From: Nocardioides xinjiangensis
GTDB lineage: Bacteria; Actinomycetota; Actinomycetes; Propionibacteriales; Nocardioidaceae
Assembly: GCF_017916455.1 (NCBI RefSeq)
Contig: NZ_JAFMSY010000001.1
Location: 1,099,977 to 1,163,976 of the forward strand
Length of the DNA: 64,000 nt
Reading direction: 5' to 3'
Below the pieces are notes generated by a model that made no database searches, was not told the DNA's origin, and saw nothing but the letters and a program-made list of their open reading frames with translations. Position 1 is the stretch's first letter. Each line of letters begins with the position of its first letter. Of the stretch, positions 44,557 to 51,825 are shown piece after piece. Position numbers and translations under genes: made by a program.

Positions 44557-45042
44557 TCAGCCCGTCTGCGCGGCCGGCGCGGGCTGATCGTCGGCGGCTC
44601 GCTCGAGCCGCAGCATCTTGATCTCGGCGTCGAAGTCGTCGGCGGACTCGAACGCGCGGTAGACCGAGGCGAAGCGGAGGTACGCCACCTCGTCGAGGGC
44701 CCGCAGCGGAGCCAGGATCGCGAGGCCGACCTCGTTGGCGTCGAACTCGGCCTGGCCGCTCAGGCGCAGGGCGTCCTCCACCTCCTGGCCGAGGCAGGCG
44801 AGCTGGGCGTCGGTGACCGGGCGGCCCTTGCAGGCCTTGCGGACGCCGGCGATCGCCTTGTCGCGGTTGAACGGCTCCGTCGCACCCGAGCGCTTGAGCA
44901 CCGTCAGCTGCATCTTCTCGACCGTCGTGAACCGGCGGTCGCACTGGGCGCAGGTGCGGCGGCGGCGGATCGAGCCACCGTCGTCGGCGACGCGGGAGTC
45001 GAGGACCTTGGTGTCCTCGTTCTTGCAGTACGGGCAGTGCAC
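44557..45042 (-). CDS. nrdR: Transcriptional repressor NrdR
   Basis: A 161-residue ATP/dATP-sensing repressor of ribonucleotide reductase genes. The zinc ribbon is seen as [17 protein letters not shown] then [17 protein letters not shown], and the ATP-cone as [20 protein letters not shown] and [16 protein letters not shown] at 45040-45042 with GAGGAGG upstream. It is the first gene before nrdJ, and the paired NrdR boxes at 45162-45208 show self-regulation of the operon. Confidence 0.96.
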   Translation of the reverse strand: MHCPYCKNEDTKVLDSRVADDGGSIRRRRTCAQCDRRFTTVEKMQLTVLKRSGATEPFNRDKAIAGVRKACKGRPVTDAQLACLGQEVEDALRLSGQAEFDANEVGLAILAPLRALDEVAYLRFASVYRAFESADDFDAEIKMLRLERAADDQPAPAAQTG

Positions 45043-45104
45043 GGTGGCCCTCCTCTCGCGGCTTTCGGGCGCGCCTCACTCACCCTGCATAACGGGTCGG
45101 CGCC

Positions 45105-45113
45105 TGTGGATCT
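45105..45113 (+). promoter_or_regulatory. Weak DnaA-box-like sites
   Basis: TGTGGATCT here and TGTGGACAT at 45117-45125 resemble the actinobacterial DnaA box TGTGGAYAA; listed because a perfect box lies at 45170. Confidence 0.3.
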
Positions 45114-45161
45114 TCCTGTGGACATCTAGTCTGGACCTGTGCGGTGACATCCCCAGCCTGT

Positions 45162-45208
45162 GCACCAGATGTGGATAACTACAGCGGTGTAACTACTAGA
45201 TGTAGTGG
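45162..45208. promoter_or_regulatory. Paired NrdR boxes overlapping a DnaA box
   Basis: Box 2 (45193-45208) keeps C-T-A-x-A-T-x-T-A-G-T-G of the known consensus acaCwAtATaTwGtgt (about 12 of 16); box 1 (45162-45177) is weaker (about 9 of 16). Both contain AGATGT and their centres are exactly 31 bp apart, the spacing known for NrdR pairs. TGTGGATAA at 45170-45178, a perfect DnaA box, overlaps box 1. The pair lies about 120-165 bp ahead of nrdR; no gene was seen in 45043-45387. Confidence 0.7.
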
Positions 45209-45387
45209 TAACCGTACGCCCCGGCCACGAGACTTGGCAAGCGAATGCCGTACCTCGGTGGATCAATTTGCCGGTGCCGGCAAAACCGCAGGTCAGTGGC
45301 TCTGCGGCGGGCGACGAGGCGGCGTGTCGCGCGTCTCTCCGGCGTCGTTGCGGCCCTCACTCAGGCCACATCCGACACAATGAGCGG

Positions 45388-45720
45388 GTGTCCACAGGGA
45401 AGCGAGCAGGGTCGCGCAAGGGCGCCCGTCCGCCTCGGACACTGAACAGGGCGGCGCTCGTCCTCGGCGCCGCCATCACCCTCTGCGTGGTGGCCTGGGG
45501 CTACCTCGTCTACGCCGCCATCGACTTCGGTACGGCGGCGCGCGGGGGCAGCTCGTCGGCGTGGATGTTCATGGCCCTGGCCTGCCTCGGCGCGATCGCC
45601 TGCCTCTTCACCGGGCTGCTGCTGGTCGCGCGGCTGATGCGGGCGCTGGGGATCACCTCGCCGCCGGAGCCCGCGGACGAGGCGCCCCGGCCGGTGGGCG
45701 GGAAGCGCGCGGCTCGCTGA
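45388..45720 (+). CDS. Small membrane protein, possibly translated from a leaderless message
   Basis: A 110-residue protein with a basic N-terminus (STGKRAGSRKGARPPR) and two membrane helices (AALVLGAAITLCVVAWGYLVY and WMFMALACLGAIACLFTGLLL). No family recognised. The likely start is GTG at 45388; only a weak site (GAGCGG) precedes it, while CACAAT at 45375-45380 is placed like a -10 box seven bases upstream, suggesting leaderless translation. Divergent from nrdR, convergent with the secreted protein at 45805. Confidence 0.65.
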   Translation: MSTGKRAGSRKGARPPRTLNRAALVLGAAITLCVVAWGYLVYAAIDFGTAARGGSSSAWMFMALACLGAIACLFTGLLLVARLMRALGITSPPEPADEAPRPVGGKRAAR

Positions 45721-45722
45721 CC

Positions 45723-45761
45723 GTGGAAGATCCGAGCCACCTGGTGGCTCGGATCCTCCAC
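45723..45761. repeat. 39-bp palindromic element, copy 1
   Basis: An 18-19-bp stem around CTGG between convergent genes, 36 of 39 bases identical to 62963-63001. The right half from 45738 is identical in both copies. It can act as a bidirectional terminator. One A-C mismatch interrupts the stem on this strand. Confidence 0.75.
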
Positions 45762-45804
45762 CGTCCCGGTCGGGGCGGCGTCCTCGCGCGTCCCCTGCGC
45801 CGAG

Positions 45805-46581
45805 CTACGGCAGGACGAGCTGCGGCAGGGCCTCGACGACCTCGAGGCTCTGGGACGCGCCCACCACCGTCAGGGTGTCCGGGATGGAGATCCACTCGCC
45901 GCCGCCGATCCTGTACTCGCCGGCGTACGTCGTGTCGACGCGCACCGCCACCGCCCCGGTCCGCAGGTACTCGTGGGTGACGTCGAGGTCGGGGTGCGGC
46001 GCCCCGGGGCTCGAGGTGCGCTCGGTCGTGCCGTCGCCGAAGACGTAGGTGTACTCGACCGGGTGGGCACGGATCTCGACTCGCTGGCCGGCCAGGGTGA
46101 CGCTGTGGTCGACCGGGCGGTGGTCGGGTGTGTAGAAGTTCGTCTCGAAGTTCACGAGGGTCCTGCCGCCCGCGGGCTGGACCACGAGCCTCGATGCCGG
46201 CCAGCCGTACCGTCTGAACTCGCGCAGGATCAGCTGGACGATGTTGACCTGGTCGACCTCGCGCGCCGGCACGCAGACATCTCCCACGTCCGTGCCGTCC
46301 ATGTACACGTCGTGCACGTAGCCCTCTTCGCCACCCTCGGTGCACTCGACATGCTCGACGCAGATGCCGCCGTTGCCGCACTGGATGGTGACCACCCACG
46401 TGTGTCCGTCGCCGGAGTTCGCGCTAGAGGAGTAGTCCGCGTAGGTCCATTGACAGTCAGCGTCGGCTTGCTCCCACCCGACCGCGATGCACGTTGACGC
46501 TGCTTCGGCCGGGTCGGGCACCGCCCACAGTGACGACGTGGCCAATCCAGCCGCGAGCGCGCGGGCTAGACGACCAAACAT
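45805..46581 (-). CDS. Secreted PKD-like protein of unknown function
   Basis: A 258-residue exported protein. Signal peptide RLARALAAGLATSSLWAVPDPAEAA at the N-terminus; several Cys in the first 100 mature residues (TCIAVGWEQADADCQW, IQCGNGGICVEHVEC) suggest disulfides. The C-terminal half VEYTYVFGDGTTERTSSPG and DLDVTHEYLRTGAVAVRVDTTY looks like a PKD domain. ATG at 46579-46581 shares one base with the stop of the lipoprotein gene upstream (TGATG), so both are one operon. Actinobacteria often carry this pair of uncharacterised genes. Confidence 0.78.
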   Translation of the reverse strand: MFGRLARALAAGLATSSLWAVPDPAEAASTCIAVGWEQADADCQWTYADYSSSANSGDGHTWVVTIQCGNGGICVEHVECTEGGEEGYVHDVYMDGTDVGDVCVPAREVDQVNIVQLILREFRRYGWPASRLVVQPAGGRTLVNFETNFYTPDHRPVDHSVTLAGQRVEIRAHPVEYTYVFGDGTTERTSSPGAPHPDLDVTHEYLRTGAVAVRVDTTYAGEYRIGGGEWISIPDTLTVVGASQSLEVVEALPQLVLP

Positions 46582-47102
46582 CACAGAATCCCAAAGTGGG
46601 TCACGACCCATCGCCGACCGGCCCTGCCGAGCGTCACGCGGATAGTTGTCCGGCCCCCGGGCAGCGTGCGAGTCCCGCCGTCGCCCTGGTTAATGACCGT
46701 TTGCGGCAGATCCTTTGTGACGTCATACGTCGGCGGATCGCTACCCACAGGCTTGATCCGCACGACTCGCGACCCCGCGAACTCTGCGCTACCTCCTCCG
46801 TCGTAGACCTGGGCCACGTTCTCGACGAAGTCCTGACACGGCGTGCATTCGGGAGTCATCGCGTCGTACTCCGCGGTCTCCCCCGTCACCTGCATCTCGT
46901 CGCCGGCCTTGACCCAGCGCCGGATGAAGTCCTCCGGATTCTCCGCCTCAGGCGTCTCGGTCTCGACCGGAGTCGGGGTAGACGCCGAGCTCGACGGTTC
47001 CGCGATCTTGGGAGTCGGCTCCGTCGTCGGTTCGCCGCCCGAGCACCCGGCGAGCAGCGGCGGGACCGTGAGGATGAGCGCCAATGCGCGGCGTACGTGC
47101 AT
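46581..47102 (-). CDS. DUF6318-type lipoprotein
   Basis: A 173-residue lipoprotein. LALILTVPPLLAGC gives a lipobox with Cys20 as the lipidation site, followed by a Thr/Pro/Glu-rich spacer to about residue 55. The globular part (ENPEDFIRRWVKAGDEMQVT, YDAMTPECTPCQDFVENVAQVY, TIRVTLGRAGRRWVVTHFGI) is typical of DUF6318, with a conserved C-x2-C in a region shared by the family. Function unknown. Linked with the PKD-like gene by TGATG. Confidence 0.82.
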   Translation of the reverse strand: MHVRRALALILTVPPLLAGCSGGEPTTEPTPKIAEPSSSASTPTPVETETPEAENPEDFIRRWVKAGDEMQVTGETAEYDAMTPECTPCQDFVENVAQVYDGGGSAEFAGSRVVRIKPVGSDPPTYDVTKDLPQTVINQGDGGTRTLPGGRTTIRVTLGRAGRRWVVTHFGIL

Positions 47103-47206
47103 GTCGTGCCTCCCGAGAACAACGCCTGCACCACGAAACTACCCACCGCGGTGGCCGGTCAACCACCCTCGCAACCCCAGTTGTGGACGACGTCCCGAAA
47201 TGCGCC

Positions 47207-47236
47207 GAGGGGCGGGCCCGCAGGCCCGCCCCTCGC
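47207..47236 (-). terminator. Terminator after the LysM gene
   Basis: Perfect 13-bp stem, arms 47207-47219 and 47224-47236 (CGAGGGGCGGGCC and complement), loop CGCA, 53 bases after the LysM stop; the minus strand continues into ATTTC. Confidence 0.7.
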
Positions 47237-47289
47237 CTTCCCCTTGGTCCACCAGCCGGGGTCGAAGCGGCTGGTGGAGGCCTCGCGCA

Positions 47290-47649
47290 TCAGTCGGTGG
47301 CGACCGGGACGCGGAGCTTCTGGCCGGCCGAGAGGCCGGCGGACTCGAGGGCGTTGAGCCGCTCGATCTCATTCATCACGGAGCGGACGTCGCCGTCGGT
47401 CGCGATCTCGCTCGCGATCCCCCACAGGGTGTCACCGGGCGCGACCTGGACGATCTCGGTCGGGGCGGGCTGCCCGGCCTCGTCGGTGCCGACGGCACCA
47501 CCGGCGAGCATGAACGCCACGCCGAGGACCAGGAACAGCGAGGTCAGGAAGACGACCAGTCGGCCACGGCGGGTCAGGCGCACCGTCGAGCGGGCGCGGG
47601 CCGGGGTGACCGGGGTCCGGAAAGCGGGGGAAAGGCTGAGGGTGCTCAT
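47290..47649 (-). CDS. LysM protein next to lexA, likely SOS-induced division regulator
   Basis: A 119-residue membrane-anchored protein: basic cytoplasmic N-terminus, one membrane helix (LVVFLTSLFLVLGVAFMLAGG, about 31-51) and an extracellular LysM domain (VQVAPGDTLWGIASEIATDG to LSAGQKLRVPV). Position and layout match mycobacterial Rv2719c/ChiZ and corynebacterial DivS, small SOS-induced proteins next to lexA that delay septation. The divergent region with three LexA boxes supports SOS control. Cell-wall hydrolase activity is not evident from sequence. Confidence 0.85.
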   Translation of the reverse strand: MSTLSLSPAFRTPVTPARARSTVRLTRRGRLVVFLTSLFLVLGVAFMLAGGAVGTDEAGQPAPTEIVQVAPGDTLWGIASEIATDGDVRSVMNEIERLNALESAGLSAGQKLRVPVATD

Positions 47650-47753
47650 GGTGGCCTCCTGGGGAAGATCAGCCGTGGGTGTCTGTCGAGCGAATGTCTA
47701 GTCGGAGCCACCGACAGCGGCTTCTCGCCACCGGCGTCGAGCAGACGTTCGAT

Positions 47754-47911
47754 CGAACGTGTGTACGACGTTAGAGCACGTGTTCGAACAACGCAAGCAC
47801 CAGATCGAACGAGTGTTCGCCACCCGCCACGCGTCTCTGCACACAAGCCTCGGCACGCGCCCGCTCCGCACTGGTGCCGACCGCGACACGCGGAGTTCGA
47901 ACAGGTGTTTG
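47754..47911. promoter_or_regulatory. Three LexA boxes in the LysM/lexA divergent promoter
   Basis: CGAACGAGTGTTCG (47806-47819) matches the actinobacterial SOS box CGAACRNRYGTTCG exactly. CGAACGTGTGTACG (47754-47767) and CGAACAGGTGTTTG (47898-47911) have one mismatch each. TGTTCGAACA at 47781-47790 is a further palindrome. The first lies about 105 bp ahead of the LysM start and the last about 90 bp ahead of lexA. No gene in 47650-48002. Confidence 0.85.
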
Positions 47912-48002
47912 ATCCCCTCCCGCCGACAGGACTACGGTGAACACACCTGCTCCTGTCCCACCCGAGCCGCGGACGGAGCGGGCAACCCGTAGTGGAGGAG
48001 CC

Positions 48003-48725
48003 ATGGCCAAGTCCGACGACAAGAACGTCATCGAGATGCCCGACGGACCCCCGGACGCCACCGGACTGACCCCGCGCCAGCAGCGCGTGCTGGCCACGAT
48101 CAAGGACTCCATCGAGTCCAAGGGCTACCCGCCGTCGATGCGTGAGATCGGGCAGGCCGTCGGCCTCACCTCCTCCTCCAGCGTCGCCCACCAGCTCCGC
48201 GTCCTCGAGAGCAAGGGCTTCCTCAAGCGCGACCCCAACCGGCCCCGCGCCCTCGAGGTGTTCCTGCCCGAGGTGATGGCCGCGCGCCGCTCCATCTCGA
48301 GCGCCGACGAGACCAGCATCGACGAGACGGGCATCGGTGACGCCGCCCCGGCCGCGGTCAACATCCCGGTCGTCGGCCGGATCGCCGCCGGCGGCCCGAT
48401 CCTCGCCGAGGAGCAGGTCACCGACGTGTTCCCGCTCCCCAAGCAGCTCGTCGGCGACGGCACCCTCTTCCTGCTCGAGGTCTCCGGCGACTCCATGGTC
48501 GACGCGGCGATCTGCAACGGCGACTACGTCGTGATCCGCCAGGAGCAGACCGCGACCAACGGCCAGATCGTCGCCGCGATGATCGAGGGCGAGGCGACGG
48601 TCAAGACGTTCCAGCGCAAGGACGGCCACGTCTGGCTGCTGCCCCACAACGAGGCCTACGACCCCATCCCGGGCGACAACGCCACGATCCTCGGCGTCGT
48701 GACCGCGGTGCTGCGCCGGGTCTGA
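48003..48725 (+). CDS. lexA: SOS repressor LexA
   Basis: A 240-residue repressor-protease. Winged-helix DNA-binding domain about 22-90 ([40 protein letters not shown]), linker, then an S24 peptidase domain with autocleavage site Ala129-Gly130 ([12 protein letters not shown]), catalytic Ser164 ([12 protein letters not shown]) and Lys201 ([10 protein letters not shown]). ATG at 48003 with GGAGGAG upstream; a longer frame from 47937 runs through the operator. It controls itself and the LysM gene through the boxes at 47754-47911. Confidence 0.96.
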   Translation: MAKSDDKNVIEMPDGPPDATGLTPRQQRVLATIKDSIESKGYPPSMREIGQAVGLTSSSSVAHQLRVLESKGFLKRDPNRPRALEVFLPEVMAARRSISSADETSIDETGIGDAAPAAVNIPVVGRIAAGGPILAEEQVTDVFPLPKQLVGDGTLFLLEVSGDSMVDAAICNGDYVVIRQEQTATNGQIVAAMIEGEATVKTFQRKDGHVWLLPHNEAYDPIPGDNATILGVVTAVLRRV

Positions 48726-48792
48726 GGCGTCGTACGCCGACCTGCGCGGCGGGCCCGCAGGGCCGCGCGGCCGGCGGTGTAGCCTCGCGCCG

Positions 48793-49512
48793 ATGCCCGA
48801 GTTCGCCGTCCCCGACCCGCTGGTCTTCCGCACGCGCCCGGGCAACCGCCGCCGGCTCGTGCCGGAGGCGCAGGCCGCGGTCGACCGGCTGGCCGCGGCG
48901 GGCGAGCAGTCCGCCTGGCTCAGCCCGCTGGCGTACAACCTGACGATCAGCCACAGCCACCGCTTCGTCTGGTACCGGGTGGCCAAGGTCGCGACGCGCA
49001 CCATCCGCCACCACTGCGAGCAGCACGGCGTCAGCATGGACGTCGATCATGCGATGCGGGTGCGATACCCGCTCGCCAGCTTCGCCGACTACTTCACCTT
49101 CGCGTTCGTGCGCGACCCGCTGGACCGGTTCGTCTCGGCGTGGCACGACAAAGTCGTCGACCACAACTACTACGACTTCGACGCCGCGACCCACGAGCGG
49201 ATGCAGACCGTCGAGGAGTTCGCCCGCTGGACCGCTGCACAGGACCTGTCCGCGGTGCCGGGGACCGACCAGCACCTTACGCTCCAGAGCCGGATGATCG
49301 ACCTCAACCGGGTCGACTTCGTCGGCCGGCTCGAGACCTTCGACCGCGACTTCGCCGAGGTCTGCGAGCGCGTCGGGGCGCCCGCCGTGCCGACCGCGCC
49401 GCGGAACCAGACCGCCCCCGGCGGGCGCGACCGCCAGGTCTCCGCCGAGCTGCGCGAGCTGGTGGCGACGATGTACCGCCGGGACTACCAGCTCTTCGGC
49501 TACGCGCCCTGA
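48793..49512 (+). CDS. Sulfotransferase family protein
   Basis: A 239-residue PAPS-dependent sulfotransferase of the carbohydrate (Sulfotransfer_2-like) type. RFVWYRVAKVATRTIRHHCE is the 5'-phosphosulfate loop (Lys-Val-Ala-x-x-Thr) and FTFAFVRDPLDRFVSAWHDK the 3'-phosphate-binding motif with Arg and Ser. Length is short but complete. Target molecule unknown; it stands alone between lexA and the DinG-like helicase, so its context gives no hint. Confidence 0.85.
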   Translation: MPEFAVPDPLVFRTRPGNRRRLVPEAQAAVDRLAAAGEQSAWLSPLAYNLTISHSHRFVWYRVAKVATRTIRHHCEQHGVSMDVDHAMRVRYPLASFADYFTFAFVRDPLDRFVSAWHDKVVDHNYYDFDAATHERMQTVEEFARWTAAQDLSAVPGTDQHLTLQSRMIDLNRVDFVGRLETFDRDFAEVCERVGAPAVPTAPRNQTAPGGRDRQVSAELRELVATMYRRDYQLFGYAP

Positions 49513-49517
49513 CCGGG

Positions 49518-51524
49518 CTAGGCGGCGCCGAGCCGCGCGAGCGCCTGACGTACGAGCGCCGGGTCGGTGGTCGACCACATCGGCGGCAGCGACGCCTTGA
49601 GGAAGCGGCCGTAGCGCGCCGTCTCCAGGCGCGGGTCGAGCACGGCGACGACGCCGCGGTCGGACGTCGTGCGGATCAGGCGACCGGCGCCCTGCGCGAG
49701 CAGGAGCGCGGCATGGGTGGCGGCGACCTGCATGAAGCCGTTGCCGCCGGCCTGGTCGGCGGCCTTCTGGCGCGCCGACATCAGCGGGTCGTCGGGGCGG
49801 GGGAACGGGATCCGGTCGATGATCACCAGCTGGCAGGTGTCGCCCGGCACGTCGAGGCCCTGCCACAGCGACAGCGTGCCGAACAGGCAGGTGTGCGGGT
49901 CATCGACGAACTGCCTGGCGAGCTCCGGCAGCTGGGCGTCGCCCTGCGCGAGCGTCGTGAGGTGCGGCAACCGGGCCCGGACCGCCTCCGCCGCGGCCTC
50001 CGCCGCGCGGCGCGAGGAGAAGAGGCCGAGCGTGCGCCCGTCGAGCGCGTCGACGAGGTCGCAGATCTCGTCGAGCTGCGCCGGCCCCAGGCCGTCGCGG
50101 CCGGGCTGCGGCAGGTGGCGGGCGACGTAGAGGATCGACTGCTGGCCGTAGTCGAACGGCGACCCGACGTCGAGGCCCTTCCACGGCAGCGCCGAGTCGG
50201 GGTCGGGGCTGGCGACCTGCGAGCCCACGCGCTCGGTGGGCTTGAGGCCGAGCGAGGTGGCGACCGCACCGAACTCGCCGCCGAGCATCAGCGTCGCGCT
50301 GGTGAAGACGACGGTCTTGTCGGTCAGCAGCCGGTCGCGCATCGGGCCCCACACCTGCAGCGGGGCGACGTGGAGCCGCGCCGGGAACCGGTCGCGGGCC
50401 TCGCCCAGCCACAGCACGTCGGCCTGCGAGCCCGCGGCCATCCGCTCGGCGTTGACGTACACCTCCTGCACCATGCCCTTGGCCTGCGTACGCCCGGCGT
50501 CGCCGTCACCGTCGCCGCCAGACTCGCGCGGGAAGGCCGACAGGCAGGCGCGGGCCGCGTCGCGCACCAGCACGAGCGCGTCGGAGAGCTGGGTCGACAG
50601 CTGGTCGATGCGGCCCGGCGGGGTCGCCTCGATGGCCTCGGCCAGCTGCTGCGCGGCGTCCTCGAGGTCGCCCGCGGGGTCGCCGTCGGCGCCGTCGGCC
50701 CAGCGCGACGCGCGCCGGGCGGCGCGCTCGATGTCGGAGACGCCGAGCTCGTCGGTGGCGGCCTGGGTGACACGGGCGGTCAGCTCGTGGGCCTCGTCGA
50801 TCACGACCGTGTCGTAGTCGGGGATCATCGGCACCTCCTCGATCGCGTCGATCGCGAGGAGGGAGTGGTTGGTGACGATGAGGTGGCTGCGCTGCGCCTT
50901 CTCGCGCGCGAGCTCGGCGAAGCACTCCTGCCCGAACGGGCACTTCGCGGCGCCGAGGCACTCGCGGTGGTTGACCGACACCTGGCGCCACTCGCGGTCG
51001 GTGTGTCGTGGGGCGTTGTCCCGCTCGCCGCTGCCCCCCTGCTCGGACTCCTCCTCCGCCCATGCGCGCAGCTCGAGGACCTTCTCGGCCATCGAGCCCG
51101 TGGGGACGTCGACGAGGGCGCCCTGGTCGTCGGGGACGCCGGCGCGGATCCGGTGCAGGCAGGCGTAGTTCGAGCGGCCCTTCAGCACGGCGTACGACGT
51201 GTCGAGGCCGGGCACGTCCTTGACCGCCTCGACCAGTCGCGGCAGGTCGCGCTCGACGAGCTGGTGCTGCAGGGCGAGGGTCGCGGTGGCGACGACGACG
51301 CGCTTGTCGTGGAGCAGCGCGGGGACGAGGTAGCCGAGCGACTTGCCCGTGCCGGTGCCGGCCTGGACGAGGAGGTGACGGCCCTCCTCCATCGCCTCGG
51401 CGACCTCGGTGGCCATCTGCACCTGGCCGTCGCGCTGCTGCCCGCCGAGGGCCGTGACCGCCCTGGCCAGCACCGTCGGGACCGGCGTGGTCACGGGCGC
51501 GGGGGCGGTGTCGGTCGCGGGCAC
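49518..51524 (-). CDS. dinG: DinG/XPD-type ATP-dependent DNA helicase
   Basis: A 668-residue iron-sulfur superfamily 2 helicase acting 5' to 3' in repair and replication. Walker A VQAGTGTGKSLGYLVPALL, DEAH in VVIDEAHELTARV, FTSATLMLGGEF, and motif VI LAQGAGRLIRTTSDRGVV. Four Cys in YACLHRIR, RECLGAAKCPF and GQECF fit the [4Fe-4S] domain. Conserved near lexA in actinobacteria. Convergent with the sulfotransferase after 5 bp. SOS control is plausible by family, but no LexA box was seen at its start. Confidence 0.93.
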   Translation of the reverse strand: MPATDTAPAPVTTPVPTVLARAVTALGGQQRDGQVQMATEVAEAMEEGRHLLVQAGTGTGKSLGYLVPALLHDKRVVVATATLALQHQLVERDLPRLVEAVKDVPGLDTSYAVLKGRSNYACLHRIRAGVPDDQGALVDVPTGSMAEKVLELRAWAEEESEQGGSGERDNAPRHTDREWRQVSVNHRECLGAAKCPFGQECFAELAREKAQRSHLIVTNHSLLAIDAIEEVPMIPDYDTVVIDEAHELTARVTQAATDELGVSDIERAARRASRWADGADGDPAGDLEDAAQQLAEAIEATPPGRIDQLSTQLSDALVLVRDAARACLSAFPRESGGDGDGDAGRTQAKGMVQEVYVNAERMAAGSQADVLWLGEARDRFPARLHVAPLQVWGPMRDRLLTDKTVVFTSATLMLGGEFGAVATSLGLKPTERVGSQVASPDPDSALPWKGLDVGSPFDYGQQSILYVARHLPQPGRDGLGPAQLDEICDLVDALDGRTLGLFSSRRAAEAAAEAVRARLPHLTTLAQGDAQLPELARQFVDDPHTCLFGTLSLWQGLDVPGDTCQLVIIDRIPFPRPDDPLMSARQKAADQAGGNGFMQVAATHAALLLAQGAGRLIRTTSDRGVVAVLDPRLETARYGRFLKASLPPMWSTTDPALVRQALARLGAA

Positions 51525-51580
51525 CAGAGCACCTTACGGGGCGGCGCCGACAGCTCGGCGTACCGCGTCCACAGCGGGTG

Positions 51581-51712
51581 TCAGTAGTTCTTCTTGCGGC
51601 CGATCTGGCGCTCGATGCGCCGCTCGGGCTGGCCGAGCACCTTCGCGAGGAGCTTCACGCGGTAGCGGTAGGCGACCACGCCCAGGACGACGATCAGCAG
51701 GATCCACAACAT
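51581..51712 (-). CDS. Small single-pass membrane protein, 43 residues
   Basis: MLWILLIVVLGVVAYRYRVK starts with one membrane helix and continues with a basic amphipathic tail (VLGQPERRIERQIGRKKNY). No named family. ATG at 51710-51712; ribosome site is weak (CTGCCTGGC). Frame, hydrophobic-then-basic layout and G/C third positions suggest a real microprotein. It lies between the dinG start and the secDF stem-loops on the minus strand. Confidence 0.6.
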   Translation of the reverse strand: MLWILLIVVLGVVAYRYRVKLLAKVLGQPERRIERQIGRKKNY

Positions 51713-51751
51713 GCCAGGCAGCGTACGCCCCGGGACCTCACGAGGGTTGTG

Positions 51752-51814
51752 CGAACTTCCGGGGGTCTGCACGCCCCCGGAAGTTCGGAATCCCCCGCTT
51801 AAGCGGGGGATTCC
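51752..51814 (-). terminator. Double stem-loop after secDF
   Basis: Hairpin A: arms 51752-51765 and 51774-51787 (CGAACTTCCGGGGG and complement), 14 bp. Hairpin B: arms 51787-51800 and 51801-51814 (GGAATCCCCCGCTT and complement), a perfect 28-bp palindrome, 12 bases after the secDF stop. B is the natural terminator; A adds a second. Confidence 0.75.
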
Positions 51815-51825
51815 AAAGCGACCGC

